Assembly (NCBI GenBank): GCA_948144175.1 | Contig: CANXME010000292.1 | Coordinates: forward strand, 49,992 to 113,991 | DNA from: Closterium sp. NIES-65 | Taxonomy: Eukaryota > Streptophyta > Zygnematophyceae > Desmidiales > Closteriaceae | Direction: 5' to 3' | Length of the DNA: 64,000 nt | In this document: in pieces, positions 13,069 through 25,189 of the stretch | How positions within the stretch are numbered: position 1 is the stretch's first letter | Layout of the letters: each line of letters opens with the position of its first letter | Notes under the pieces: generated by a model | What the model was told of the DNA's origin: nothing | Seen by the model: only the letters and a program-made list of their open reading frames with translations | Database searches by the model: none | Translations under genes and position numbers: made by a program

Positions 13069-14928
13069 CTAGCATGTGCAAAATTGCAAGAACAAGGGCC
13101 TAGCGTGTGAAAAATTGCAAGAACAAGGGTCTAGCTTGTGCAAAATAGCAAGAACAAGGGCATAGCGTGTGCAAAATTGCAATAACAAGGGCCTAGTGTA
13201 TGCAAAAATGCAAGAACAAGGGTCTAGCGTGTGCAAAATAGCAAAAACAAGGGCATAGTGTGTGCAAAATTGCAAGAACAAGGGCCTAGCGTGTGCAAAA
13301 TTGCAATAATATGGGTCTAGCATGTGCAAAATAGCAAGAACAAGGGCCTAGCGTGTGCAAATTTGCAAGAACAAGGGCCTAGCGTGTGCAAAATTGCAAG
13401 AACAAGGGTCTAGCGTGTGCAAAATTGCAAGAACAAGGGTCTAGCGTGTGCAAAATTGCAAGAACAAGTGCCTAGCGTGTGCAAAATTGCAAGAACAAGG
13501 GCCTAACGTGTGCAAAATTGCATGAACAAGGGTCTAGCGTGTGAAAAATTGCAAGAACAAGGGTCTAGCGTGTGCTAAATAGCAAGAACAAGGGCCTAGC
13601 GTGTGCAAAATTGCAAGAACAAGGGCCTAGCGTGTGCAAAATTGCAAGAATAAGAGTCTAGCGTGTGCAAAATAGTAAGAACAAAGGCCTAGCGTGTGCA
13701 AAATTGCAAGAACAAGGGTCTAGCGTGTGCAAAATAGCAAGAACAAGGGCCTAGCGTGTGCAAAATGGCAAGAACAAGGGCCTAGCGTGTGCAAAATTGC
13801 AAGAACAAGGGCCTAGCGTGTGCAAAATTGCAAGAACAAGGGCCTAGTGTGTGCAAAATAGCAAGAAAAAGGGGCTAGCGTGTGCAAAATAGCAAGAACA
13901 AATGCCTAGCGTGTGCAAAATTGCAAGAACAAGAGTCTAGCGTATGCAAAACAGCAAGAACAAGGGCCTAGCGTGTGCAAAATTGCAAGAACAAGGGCCT
14001 AGCGTGTGCAAAATTTCAGGAACAAGGGCCTAGTGTGTGCAAAATTGCAAGAACAAGGGCCTAGTGTGTGCAAAATAGCAAGAAAAAAGGGCTAGCGTGT
14101 GCAAAATAGCAAGAACAAGGGCCGAGCGTGTTTAAAATTGCAAGAACAAGGGTCTAGCGTGTACAAAATTGCAAGAACAAGGGCCTAGCGTGTGCAAAAT
14201 TGCAAGAACAAGGGCCTAGCGTGTGCAAAATTGCAAGAACAAGGGCCTAGCGTGTGCAAAATTGCAAGAACAAGGGCCTAGGGTGTGCAAAATAGCAAGA
14301 AAAAGGGGCTAGCGTGTGCAAAATAGCAAGAACAAATGCCTAGCGTGTGCAAAATTGCAAGAAAAAGGGTCTATCGTGTGCAAAATAGCAAGAACAAGGG
14401 CCTAGCGAATGCAAAATTGCAAGAACAAGGGCCTAGGGCATGCAAAATTTCAGGAACAAGGGCCTAGTGTGTGCAAAATTGCAAGAACAAAGGCCTAGTG
14501 TGTGCAAAATAGCAAGAAAAAAGGGCTAGCGTGTGCAAAATAGCAAGAACAAGGGCCTAGCGTGTGCAAAATTGCAAGAACAAGGGTCTAGCGTGTGCAA
14601 AATTGCAAGAACAAGGGTCTAGCGTGTGCAAAATTGCAAGAACAAGTGCCTAGCGTGTGCAAAATTGCAAGAACAAGGGTCTAGCGTATGCAAAATAGCA
14701 AGAACAAGGGCCTGGCGTGTGCAAAATTGCAAGAACAAAACCCTAGCGTGTGCGAAATTGCAAGAACAAGGGCCTAGCGTGTGCAAAATTGCAACAATAA
14801 GGGTCTAGCGTGTGCAAAATAGCAAGAACAAGGGCCTAGCATGTGCAAAATTGCAAGAACAAGGGTCTAGCGTGTCCAAAATAGCAAGAAGAAGGGCCTA
14901 GCGTGTGCAAAATTGCAAGAACATAAGC
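13069..14928. repeat. Array 1 higher-order block C2 (60 monomers, 1,860 bp)
   Basis: Same map as C1, with the jump through AAGTGCCTAG near 13,467 and the GGGCCGAG unit near 14,121. Private substitutions include GCAAAAATGC near 13,203 and GGGTCTATCG near 14,368. It completes the second A-B-C set. Confidence 0.92.
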
Positions 14929-17900
14929 CTAGCATGTGCAAAATTGCAAGAACAAGGGCCTAGCGTGTGAAAAATTGCAAGAACAAGGGTCTAGCTTGTG
15001 CAAAATAGCAAGAACAAGGGCATAGCGTGTGCAAAATTGCAATAACAAGGGCCTAGTGTATGCAAAATTGCAAGAACAAGGGTCTAGCGTGTGCAAAATA
15101 GCAAAAACAAGGGCATAGTGTGTGCAAAATTGAAAGAACAAGGGCCTAGCGTGTGCAAAATTGCAATAATATGGGTCTAGCATGTGCAAAATAGCAAGAA
15201 CAAGGGCCTAGCGTGTGCAAATTTGCAAGAACAAGGGCCTAGCGTGTGCAATCTTGCAAGAACAAGGGCCTAGCGTGTGCAAAATTGCAAGAACAAGGGT
15301 CTAGCGTGTGGAAAATAGCAAGAACAAGGGCCTAGCGTGTACAAAATTGCAAGAACAAGGGTCTAGCGTGTGCAAAATTGCAAGAACAAGGGCCTTGCGT
15401 GTGCAAAATTGCAAGGACAAGGGTCTAGCGTGTGCAAAATTGCAAGAACAAGGGTCTAGCGTGTGCAAAATAGCAAGAACAAGGGCCTAGCGTGTGCAAA
15501 ATTGCAAAAACAAGGGCCTAGCATGTCCAAAATTGCAAGAATAAGGGTCTAGCGTGTGCAAAATAGCAAGAACAAGGGCCTAGCGTGTGCAAAATTGCAA
15601 GAACAAGGGCCTAGCGTGTGCAAAATTTCAGGAACAAGGGCCTAGCGTGTGCAAAATTGCAAGAACAAGGGCCTAGTGTGTGCAAAATAGCAAGAAAAAA
15701 GGGCTAGCGTGTGCAAAATAGCAAGAACAAGGGCTGCGCGTGTTTAAAATTGCAACAACAAGGGTCTAGTGTGTACAAAATTGCAAGAACAAGGGCCTAG
15801 CGTGTGCAAAATTGCAAGAACAAGGGCCTAGCGTGTGCAAAATTGCAAGAACAAAACTCTAGCGTGTGCAAAATTGCAAGAACAAGGGTCTAGCATGTGC
15901 AAAATTGCAAGAACAAGGGCCTAGCGTGTGCAAAATTGCAAGAACAAGGGTCTAGCGTGTGCAAAATTGCAAGAACAAGGGTCTAGCGTGTGCAAAATTG
16001 CAAGAACAAGGACCTAGCGTGTGCAAAATAGCAAGAAAAAGGGTCTAGCGTGTGCAAAATAGCAAGAACAAGGGCCTAGCGTGTGCAAAATTGCAAGAAC
16101 AAGGGCCTAACGTGTGCAAAATTGCAAGAACAAGGGTCTAGCGTGTGCAAAATTGCAAGAACAAGGGTCTAGCGTGTGCTAAATAGCAAGAACAAGGGCC
16201 TAGCGTGTGCAAAATTGCAAGAACAAGGGCCTAGCGTGTGCAAAATTGCAAGAAAAAGAGTCTAGCGTGTGCAAAATAGCAAGAACAAAGGCCTAGCGTG
16301 TGCAAAATTGCAAGAACAAGGACCTAGCGTGTGCAAAATAGCAAGAAAAAGGGTATAGCGTGTGCAAAATAGCAAGAACAAGGGCCTAGCGTGTGCAAAA
16401 TTGCAAGAACAAGGGCCTAGTGTGTGCAAAATAGCAAGAAAAAAGGGCTAGCGTGTGCAAAATAGCAAGAACAAGGGCTGCGCGTGTTTAAAATTGCAAC
16501 AACAAGGGTCTAGTGTGTACAAAATTGCAAGAACAAGGGCCTAGTGTGTGCAAAATTGCAAGAACAAGGGCCTAGCGTGTGCAAAATTGCAAGAACAAAA
16601 CTCTAGCGTGTGCAAAATTGCAAGAACAAGGGTCTAGCATGTGCAAAATTGCAAGAACAAGGGCCTAGCGTGTGCAAAATTGCAAGAACAAGGGTCTAGC
16701 GTGTGCAAAATTGCAAGAACAAGGGTCTAGCGTGTGCAAAATTGCAAGAACAAGGACCTAGCGTGTGCAAAATAGCAAGAAAAAGGGTCTAGCGTGTGCA
16801 AAATAGCAAGAACAAGGGCCTAGCGTGTGCAAAATTGCAAGAACAAGGGTCTAGCGTGTGCAAAAGCTCAAGAACAAGGGCCTAGCGTGTGCAAAATTGC
16901 AAGAACAAGGGCCTAGGGTGTGCAAAATAGCAAGAAAAAGGGGCTAGCGTGTGCAAAATAGCAAGAACAAATGCCTAGCGTGTGCAAAATTGCAAGAAAA
17001 AGGGTCTAGCGTGTGCAAAATAGCAAGAACAAGGGCCTAGCGAATGCAAAATTGCAAGAACAAGGGCCTAGCGTGTACAAAATTGCAAGAACAAGGGCCT
17101 AGTGTGTGCAAAATTGCAAGAACAAGGGTCTAGCGTGTACAAAATTGCAAGAACAAGGGCCTAGTGTGTGCAAAATTGCAAGAACAAGGGCCTAGCGTGT
17201 ACAAAATTGCAAGAACAAGGGTCTAGCGTGTGCAAAATTGCAAGAACAAGGGCCTTGCGTGTGCAAAATTGCAAGGACAAGGGTCTAGCGTGTGCAAAAT
17301 TGCAAGAACAAGGGTCTAGCGTGTGCAAAATAGCAAGAACAAGGGCCTAGCGTGTGCAAAATTGCAAAAACAAGGGCCTAGCATGTCCAAAATTGCAAGA
17401 ATAAGGGTCTAGCGTGTGCAAAATAGCAAGAACAAGGGCCTAGCGTGTGCAAAATTGCAAGAACAAGGGCCTAGCGTGTGCAAAATTTCAGGAACAAGGG
17501 CCTAGCGTGTGCAAAATTGCAAGAACAAGGGCCTAGTGTGTGCAAAATAGCGAGAAAAAAGGGCTAGCGTGTGCAAAATAGCAAGAACAAGGGCTGCGCG
17601 TGTTTAAAATTGCAACAACAAGGGTCTAGTGTATACAAAATTGCAAGAACAAGGGCCTAGCGTGTGCAAAATTGCAAGAACAAGGGCCTAGCGTGTGCAA
17701 AATTGCAAGAACAAAACTCTAGCGTGTGCAAAATTGCAAGAACAAGGGTCTAGCATGTGCAAAATTGCAAGAACAAGGGCCTAGCGTGTGCAAAATTGCA
17801 AGAACAAGGGTCTAGCGTGTGCAAAATTGCAAGAACAAGGGTCTAGCGTGTGCAAAATTGCAAGAACAAGGACCTAGCGTGTGCAAAATAGCAAGAAAAA

Positions 17901-18679
17901 GGGTCTAGCGTGTGCAAAATAGCAAGAACAAGGGCCTAGCGTGTGCAAAATTGCAAGAACAAGGGTCTAGCGTGTGCAAAAGCTCAAGAACAAGGGCCTA
18001 GCGTGTGCAAAATTGCAAGAACAAGGGCCTAGGGTGTGCAAAATAGCAAGAAAAAGGGGCTAGCGTGTGCAAAATAGCAAGAACAAATGCCTAGCGTGTG
18101 CAAAATTGCAAGAAAAAGGGTCTAGCGTGTGCAAAATAGCAAGAACAAGGGCCTAGCGAATGCAAAATTGCAAGAACAAGGGCCTAGGGCATGCAAAATT
18201 TCAGGAACAAGGGCCTAGTGTGTGCAAAATTGCAAGAACAAAGGCCTAGTGTGTGCAAAATAGCAAGAAAAAAGGGCTAGCGTGTGCAAAATAGCAAGAA
18301 CAAGGGCCTAGCGTGTGCAAAATTGCAAGAACAAGGGTCTAGCGTGTGCAAAATTGCAAGAACAAGGGTCTAGCGTGTGCAAAATTGCAAGAACAAGTGC
18401 CTAGCGTGTGCAAAATTGCAAGAACAAGGGTCTAGCGTATGCAAAATAGCAAGAACAAGGGCCTGGCGTGTGCAAAATTGCAAGAACAAAACCCTAGCGT
18501 GTGCGAAATTGCAAGAACAAGGGCCTAGCGTGTGCAAAATTGCAACAATAAGGGTCTAGCGTGTGCAAAATAGCAAGAACAAGGGCCTAGCATGTGCAAA
18601 ATTGCAAGAACAAGGGTCTAGCGTGTCCAAAATAGCAAGAAGAAGGGCCTAGCGTGTGCAAAATTGCAAGAACATAAGC
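14929..18679. repeat. Array 1 higher-order block D1 (121 monomers, 3,751 bp)
   Basis: The longest block. It follows A as far as the GGGTATAG unit (offset 1,422) and then returns to a CTGCGCGTGTTT unit, so this marker appears near 15,731, 16,475 and 17,591. A unit with AAAAGCTCAAG occurs at 16,861 and again 1,116 bp (36 monomers) later at 17,977, which shows an internal duplication. Private substitutions are AAATTGAAAG near 15,128 and AGAAAAAGAG near 16,251. Confidence 0.9.
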
Positions 18680-21593
18680 CTAGCATGTGCAAAATTGCAA
18701 GAACAAGGGCCTAGCGTGTGAAAAATTGCAAGAACAAGGGTCTAGCTTGTGCAAAATAGCAAGAACAAGGGCATAGCGTGTGCAAAATTGCAATAACAAG
18801 GGCCTAGTGTATGCAAAATTGCAAGAACAAGGGTCTAGCGTGTGCAAAATAGCAAAAACAAGGGCATAGTGTGTGCAAAATTGCAAGAACAAGGGCCTAG
18901 CGTGTGCAAAATTGCAATAATATGGGTCTAGCATGTGCAAAATAGCAAGAACAAGGGCCTAGCGTGTGCAAATTTGCAAGAACAAGGGCCTAGCGTGTGC
19001 AATCTTGCAAGAACAAGGGCCTAGCGTGTGCAAAATTGCAAGAACAAGGGTCTAGCGTGTGGAAAATAGCAAGAACAAGGGCCTAGCGTGTACAAAATTG
19101 CAAGAACAAGGGTCTAGCGTGTGCAAAATTGCAAGAACAAGGGCCTTGCGTGTGCAAAATTGCAAGGACAAGGGTCTAGCGTGTGCAAAATTGCAAGAAC
19201 AAGGGTCTAGCGTGTGCAAAATAGCAAGAACAAGGGCCTAGCGTGTGCAAAATTGCAAAAACAAGGGCCTAGCATGTCCAAAATTGCAAGAATAAGGGTC
19301 TAGCGTGTGCAAAATAGCAAGAACAAGGGCCTAGCGTGTGCAAAATTGCAAGAACAAGGGCCTAGCGTGTGCAAAATTTCAGGAACAAGGGCCTAGCGTG
19401 TGCAAAATTGCAAGAACAAGGGCCTAGTGTGTGCAAAATAGCAAGAAAAAAGGGCTAGCGTGTGCAAAATAGCAAGAACAAGGGCTGCGCGTGTTTAAAA
19501 TTGCAACAACAAGGGTCTAGTGTGTACAAAATTGCAAGAACAAGGGCCTAGCGTGTGCAAAATTGCAAGAACAAGGGCCTAGCGTGTGCAAAATTGCAAG
19601 AACAAAACTCTAGCGTGTGCAAAATTGCAAGAACAAGGGTCTAGCATGTGCAAAATTGCAAGAACAAGGGCCTAGCGTGTGCAAAATTGCAAGAACAAGG
19701 GTCTAGCGTGTGCAAAATTGCAAGAACAAGGGTCTAGCGTGTGCAAAATTGCAAGAACAAGGACCTAGCGTGTGCAAAATAGCAAGAAAAAGGGTCTAGC
19801 GTGTGCAAAATAGCAAGAACAAGGGCCTAGCGTGTGCAAAATTGCAAGAACAAGGGCCTAACGTGTGCAAAATTGCAAGAACAAGGGTCTAGCGTGTGCA
19901 AAATTGCAAGAACAAGGGTCTAGCGTGTGCTAAATAGCAAGAACAAGGGCCTAGCGTGTGCAAAATTGCAAGAACAAGGGCCTAGCTTGTGCAAAATTGC
20001 AAGAATAAGAGTCTAGCGTGTGCAAAATAGCAAGAACAAAGGCCTAGCGTGTGCAAAATTGCAAGAACAAGGACCTAGCGTGTGCAAAATAGCAAGAAAA
20101 AGGGTATAGCGTGTGCAAAATAGCAAGAACAAGGGCCTAGCGTGTGCAAAATTGCAAGAACAAGGGCCTAGTGTGTGCAAAATAGCAAGAAAAAAGGGCT
20201 AGCGTGTGCAAAATAGCAAGAACAAGGGCTGCGCGTGTTTAAAATTGCAACAACAAGGGTCTAGTGTGTACAAAATTGCAAGAACAAGGGCCTAGTGTGT
20301 GCAAAATTGCAAGAACAAGGGCCTAGCGTGTGCAAAATTGCAAGAACAAAACTCTAGCGTGTGCAAAATTGCAAGAACAAGGGTCTAGCATGTGCAAAAT
20401 TGCAAGAACAAGGGCCTAGCGTGTGCAAAATTGCAAGAACAAGGGTCTAGCGTGTGCAAAATTGCAAGAACAAGGGTCTAGCGTGTGCAAAATTGCAAGA
20501 ACAAGGACCTAGCGTGTGCAAAATAGCAAGAAAAAGGGTCTAGCGTGTGCAAAATAGCAAGAACAAGGGCCTAGCGTGTGCAAAATTGCAAGAACAAGGG
20601 CCTAACGTGTGCAAAATTGCAAGAACAAGGGTCTAGCGTATGCAAAATTGCAAGAACAAGGGTCTAGCGTGTGCTAAATAGCAAGAACAAGGGCCTAGCG
20701 TGTGCAAAATTGCAAGAACAAGGGCCTAGCGTGTGCAAAATTGCAAGAATAAGAGTCTAGCGTGTGCAAAATAGCAAGAACAAAGGCCTAGCGTGTGCAA
20801 AATTGCAAGAACAAGGGTCTAGCGTGTGAAAAATAGCAAGAACAACGGCCTAGCGTGTGCAAAATGGCAAGAACAAGGGCCTAGCGTGTGCAAAATTGCA
20901 AGAACAAGGGCCTAGCGTGTGCAAAATTGCAAGAACAAGGGCCTAGGGTGTGCAAAATAGCAAGAAAAAGGGGCTAGCGTGTGCAAAATAGCAAGAACAA
21001 ATGCCTAGCGTGTGCAAAATTGCAAGAAAAAGGGTCTAGCGTGTGCAAAATAGCAAGAACAAGGGCCTAGCGAATGCAAAATTGCAAGAACAAGGGCCTA
21101 GGGCATGCAAAATTTCAGGAACAAGGGCCTAGTGTGTGCAAAATTGCAAGAACAAAGGCCTAGTGTGTGCAAAATAGCAAGAAAAAAGGGCTAGCGTGTG
21201 CAAAATAGCAAGAACAAGGGCCTAGCGTGTGCAAAATTGCAAGAACAAGGGTCTAGCGTGTGCAAAATTGCAAGAACAAGGGTCTAGCGTGTGCAAAATT
21301 GCAAGAACAAGTGCCTAGCGTGTGCAAAATTGCAAGAACAAGGGTCTAGCGTATGCAAAATAGCAAGAACAAGGGCCTGGCGTGTGCAAAATTGCAAGAA
21401 CAAAACCCTAGCGTGTGCGAAATTGCAAGAACAAGGGCCTAGCGTGTGCAAAATTGCAACAATAAGGGTCTAGCGTGTGCAAAATAGCAAGAATAAGGGC
21501 CTAGCATGTGCAAAATTGCAAGAACAAGGGTCTAGCGTGTCCAAAATAGCAAGAAGAAGGGCCTAGCGTGTGCAAAATTGCAAGAACATAAGC
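18680..21593. repeat. Array 1 higher-order block E1 (94 monomers, 2,914 bp, not an A block)
   Basis: It has the same length as A but a different map. It follows A as far as GGGTATAG (offset 1,422), then jumps back to a second CTGCGCGTGTTT unit 24 monomers after the first. It ends like B, with AACAACGG near 20,842 exactly 310 bp further in than in B1. It is an A/B hybrid whose length equals A by coincidence. Confidence 0.88.
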
Positions 21594-22275
21594 CTAGCAT
21601 GTGCAAAATTGCAAGAACAAGGGCCTAGCGTGTGAAAAATTGCAAGAACAAGGGTCTAGCTTGTGCAAAATAGCAAGAACAAGGGCATAGCGTGTGCAAA
21701 ATTGCAATAACAAGGGCCTAGTGTATGCAAAATTGCAAGAACAAGGGTCTAGCGTGTGCAAAATAGCAAAAACAAGGGCATAGTGTGTGCAAAATTGCAA
21801 GAACAAGGGCCTAGCGTGTGCAAAATTGCAATAATATGGGTCTAGCATGTGCAAAATAGCAAGAACAAGGGCCTAGCGTGTGCAAATTTGCAAGAACAAG
21901 GGCCTAGCGTGTGCAAAATTGCAAGAACAAGGGTCTAGCGTGTGCAAAATTGCAAGAGCAAGGGTCTAGCGTGTGCAAAATTGCAAGAACAAGTGCCTAG
22001 CGTGTGCAAAATTGCAAGAACAAGGGTCTAGCGTATGCAAAATAGCAAGAACAAGGGCCTGGCGTGTGCAAAATTGCAAGAACAAAACCCTAGCGTGTGC
22101 GAAATTGCAAGAACAAGGGCCTAGCGTGTGCAAAATTGCAACAATAAGGGTCTGGCGTGTGCAAAATAGCAAGAACAAGGGCCTAGCATGTGCAAAATTG
22201 CAAGAACAAGGGTCTAGCGTGTCCAAAATAGCAAGAAGAAGGGCCTAGCGTGTGCAAAATTGCAAGAACATAAGC
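21594..22275. repeat. Array 1 higher-order block F1 (22 monomers, 682 bp)
   Basis: The shortest block: the marker start, the AAGTGCCTAG unit near 21,991, then straight to the common end (GCGTATGC, CCTGGCG, AAAACCC). It appears to be a large deletion of a longer block by unequal exchange. A substitution to GGTCTGGCG near 22,150 removes one TAG, so the frame through it is longer here (91 codons) than elsewhere. That frame is not a gene. Confidence 0.9.
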
Positions 22276-25189
22276 CTAGCATGTGCAAAATTGCAAGAAC
22301 AAGGGCCTAGCGTGTGAAAAATTGCAAGAACAAGGGTCTAGCTTGTGCAAAATAGCAAGAACAAGGGCATAGCGTGTGCAAAATTGCAATAACAAGGGCC
22401 TAGTGTATGCAAAATTGCAAGAACAAGGGTCTAGCGTGTGCAAAATAGCAAAAACAAGGGCATAGTGTGTGCAAAATTGCAAGAACAAGGGCCTAGCGTG
22501 TGCAAAATTGCAATAATATGGGTCTAGCATGTGCAAAATAGCAAGAACAAGGGCCTAGCGTGTGCAAATTTGCAAGAACAAGGGCCTAGCGTGTGCAATC
22601 TTGCAAGAACAAGGGCCTAGCGTGTGCAAAATTGCAAGAACAAGGGTCTAGCGTGTGGAAAATAGCAAGAACAAGGGCCTAGCGTGTACAAAATTGCAAG
22701 AACAAGGGTCTAGCGTGTGCAAAATTGCAAGAACAAGGGCCTTGCGTGTGCAAAATTGCAAGGACAAGGGTCTAGCGTGTGCAAAATTGCAAGAACAAGG
22801 GTCTAGCGTGTGCAAAATAGCAAGAACAAGGGCCTAGCGTGTGCAAAATTGCAAAAACAAGGGCCTAGCATGTGCGAAATTGCAAGAACAAGGGTCTAGC
22901 GTGTGCAAAATAGCAAGAACAAGGGCCTAGCGGGTGCAAAATTGCAAGAACAAGGGTCTAGCGTGTGCAAAATTTCAGGAACAAGGGCCTAGCGTGTGCA
23001 AAATTGCAAGAACAAGGGCCTAGTGTGTGCAAAATAGCAAGAAAAAAGGGCTAGCGTGTGCAAAATAGCAAGAACAAGGGCTGCGCGTGTTTAAAATTGC
23101 AACAACAAGGGTCTAGTGTGTACAAAATTGCAAGAACAAGGGCCTAGCGTGTGCAAAATTGCAAGAACAAGGGCCTAGCGTGTGCAAAATTGCAAGAACA
23201 AAACTCTAGCGTGTGCAAAATTGCAAGAACAAGGGTCTAGCATGTGCAAAATTGCAAGAACAAGGGCCTAGCGTGTGCAAAATTGCAAGAACAAGGGTCT
23301 AGCGTGTGCAAAATTGCAAGAACAAGGGTCTAGCGTGTGCAAAATTGCAAGAACAAGGACCTAGCGTGTGCAAAATAGCAAGAAAAAGGGTCTAGCGTGT
23401 GCAAAATAGCAAGAACAAGGGCCTAGCGTGTGCAAAATTGCAAGAACAAGGGCCTAACGTGTGCAAAATTGCAAGAACAAGGGTCTAGCGTGTGCAAAAT
23501 TGCAAGAACAAGGGTCTAGCGTGTGCTAAATAGCAAGAACAAGGGCCTAGCGTGTGCAAAATTGCAAGAACAAGGGCCTAGCGTGTGCAAAATTGCAAGA
23601 ATAAGAGTCTAGCGTGTGCAAAATAGCAAGAACAAAGGCCTAGCGTGTGCAAAATTGCAAGAACAAGGACCTAGCGTGTGCAAAATAGCAAGAAAAAGGG
23701 TATAGCGTGTGCAAAATAGCAAGAACAAGGGCCTAGCGTGTGCAAAATTGCAAGAACAAGGGCCTAACGTGTGCAAAATTGCATGAACAAGGGTCTAGCG
23801 TGTGAAAAATTGCAAGAACAAGGGTCTAGCGTGTGCTAAATAGCAAGAACAAGGGCCTAGCGTGTGCAAAATTGCAAGAACAAGGGCCTAGCGTGTGCAA
23901 AATTGCAAGAATAAGAGTCTAGCGTGTGCAAAATAGTAAGAACAAAGGCCTAGCGTGTGCAAAATTGCAAGAACAAGGGTCTAGCGTGTGCAAAATAGCA
24001 AGAACAAGGGCCTAGCGTGTGCAAAATGGCAAGAACAAGGGCCTAGCGTGTGCAAAATTGCAAGAACAAGGGCCTAGCGTGTGCAAAATTGCAAGAACAA
24101 GGGCCTAGTGTGTGCAAAATAGCAAGAAAAAGGGGCTAGCGTGTGCAAAATAGCAAGAACAAATGCCTAGCGTGTGCAAAATTGCAAGAACAAGAGTCTA
24201 GCGTATGCAAAACAGCAAGAACAAGGGCCTAGCGTGTGCAAAATTGCAAGAACAAGGGCCTAGCGTGTGCAAAATTTCAGGAACAAGGGCCTAGTGTGTG
24301 CAAAATTGCAAGAACAAGGGCCTAGTGTGTGCAAAATAGCAAGAAAAAAGGGCTAGCGTGTGCAAAATAGCAAGAACAAGGGCCGAGCGTGTTTAAAATT
24401 GCAAGAACAAGGGTCTAGCGTGTACAAAATTGCAAGAACAAGGGCCTAGCGTGTGCAAAATTGCAAGAACAAGGGCCTAGCGTGTGCAAAATTGCAAGAA
24501 CAAGGGCCTAGCGTGTGCAAAATTGCAAGAACAAGGGCCTAGGGTGTGCAAAATAGCAAGAAAAAGGGGCTAGCATGTGCAAAATAGCAAGAACAAATGC
24601 CTAGCGTGTGCAAAATTGCAAGAAAAAGGGTCTAGCGTGTGCAAAATAGCAAGAACAAGGGCCTAGCGAATGCAAAATTGCAAGAACAAGGGCCTAGGGC
24701 ATGCAAAATTTCAGGAACAAGGGCCTAGTGTGTGCAAAATTGCAAGAACAAAGGCCTAGTGTGTGCAAAATAGCAAGAAAAAAGGGCTAGCGTGTGCAAA
24801 ATAGCAAGAACAAGGGCCTAGCGTGTGCAAAATTGCAAGAACAAGGGTCTAGCGTGTGCAAAATTGCAAGAACAAGGGTCTAGCGTGTGCAAAATTGCAA
24901 GAACAAGTTCCTAGCGTGTGCAAAATTGCAAGAACAAGGGTCTAGCGTATGCAAAATAGCAAGAACAAGGGCCTGGCGTGTGCAAAATTGCAAGAACAAA
25001 ACCCTAGCGTGTGCGAAATTGCAAGAACAAGGGCCTAGCGTGTGCAAAATTGCAACAATAAGGGTCTAGCGTGTGCAAAATAGCAAGAACAAGGGCCTAG
25101 CATGTGCAAAATTGCAAGAACAAGGGTCTAGCGTGTCCAAAATAGCAAGAAGAAGGGCCTAGCGTGTGCAAAATTGCAAGAACATAAGC
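22276..25189. repeat. Array 1 higher-order block A3 (94 monomers, 2,914 bp)
   Basis: Third A copy, with GGGTATAG and GGGCCGAG (near 24,382) at the A offsets. Local differences include GCATGTGCGAAATTGC near 22,868 and CTAGCGGGTGC near 22,928. It shares GTTCCTAG near 24,907 with A1, while most other blocks have GTGCCTAG there. Confidence 0.92.

Noticed and set aside
21973..22248. 91-codon frame in block F
   Set aside because: One more substitution (TCTGGCG near 22,150) removes a further TAG. A chance extension of the same repeat frame.
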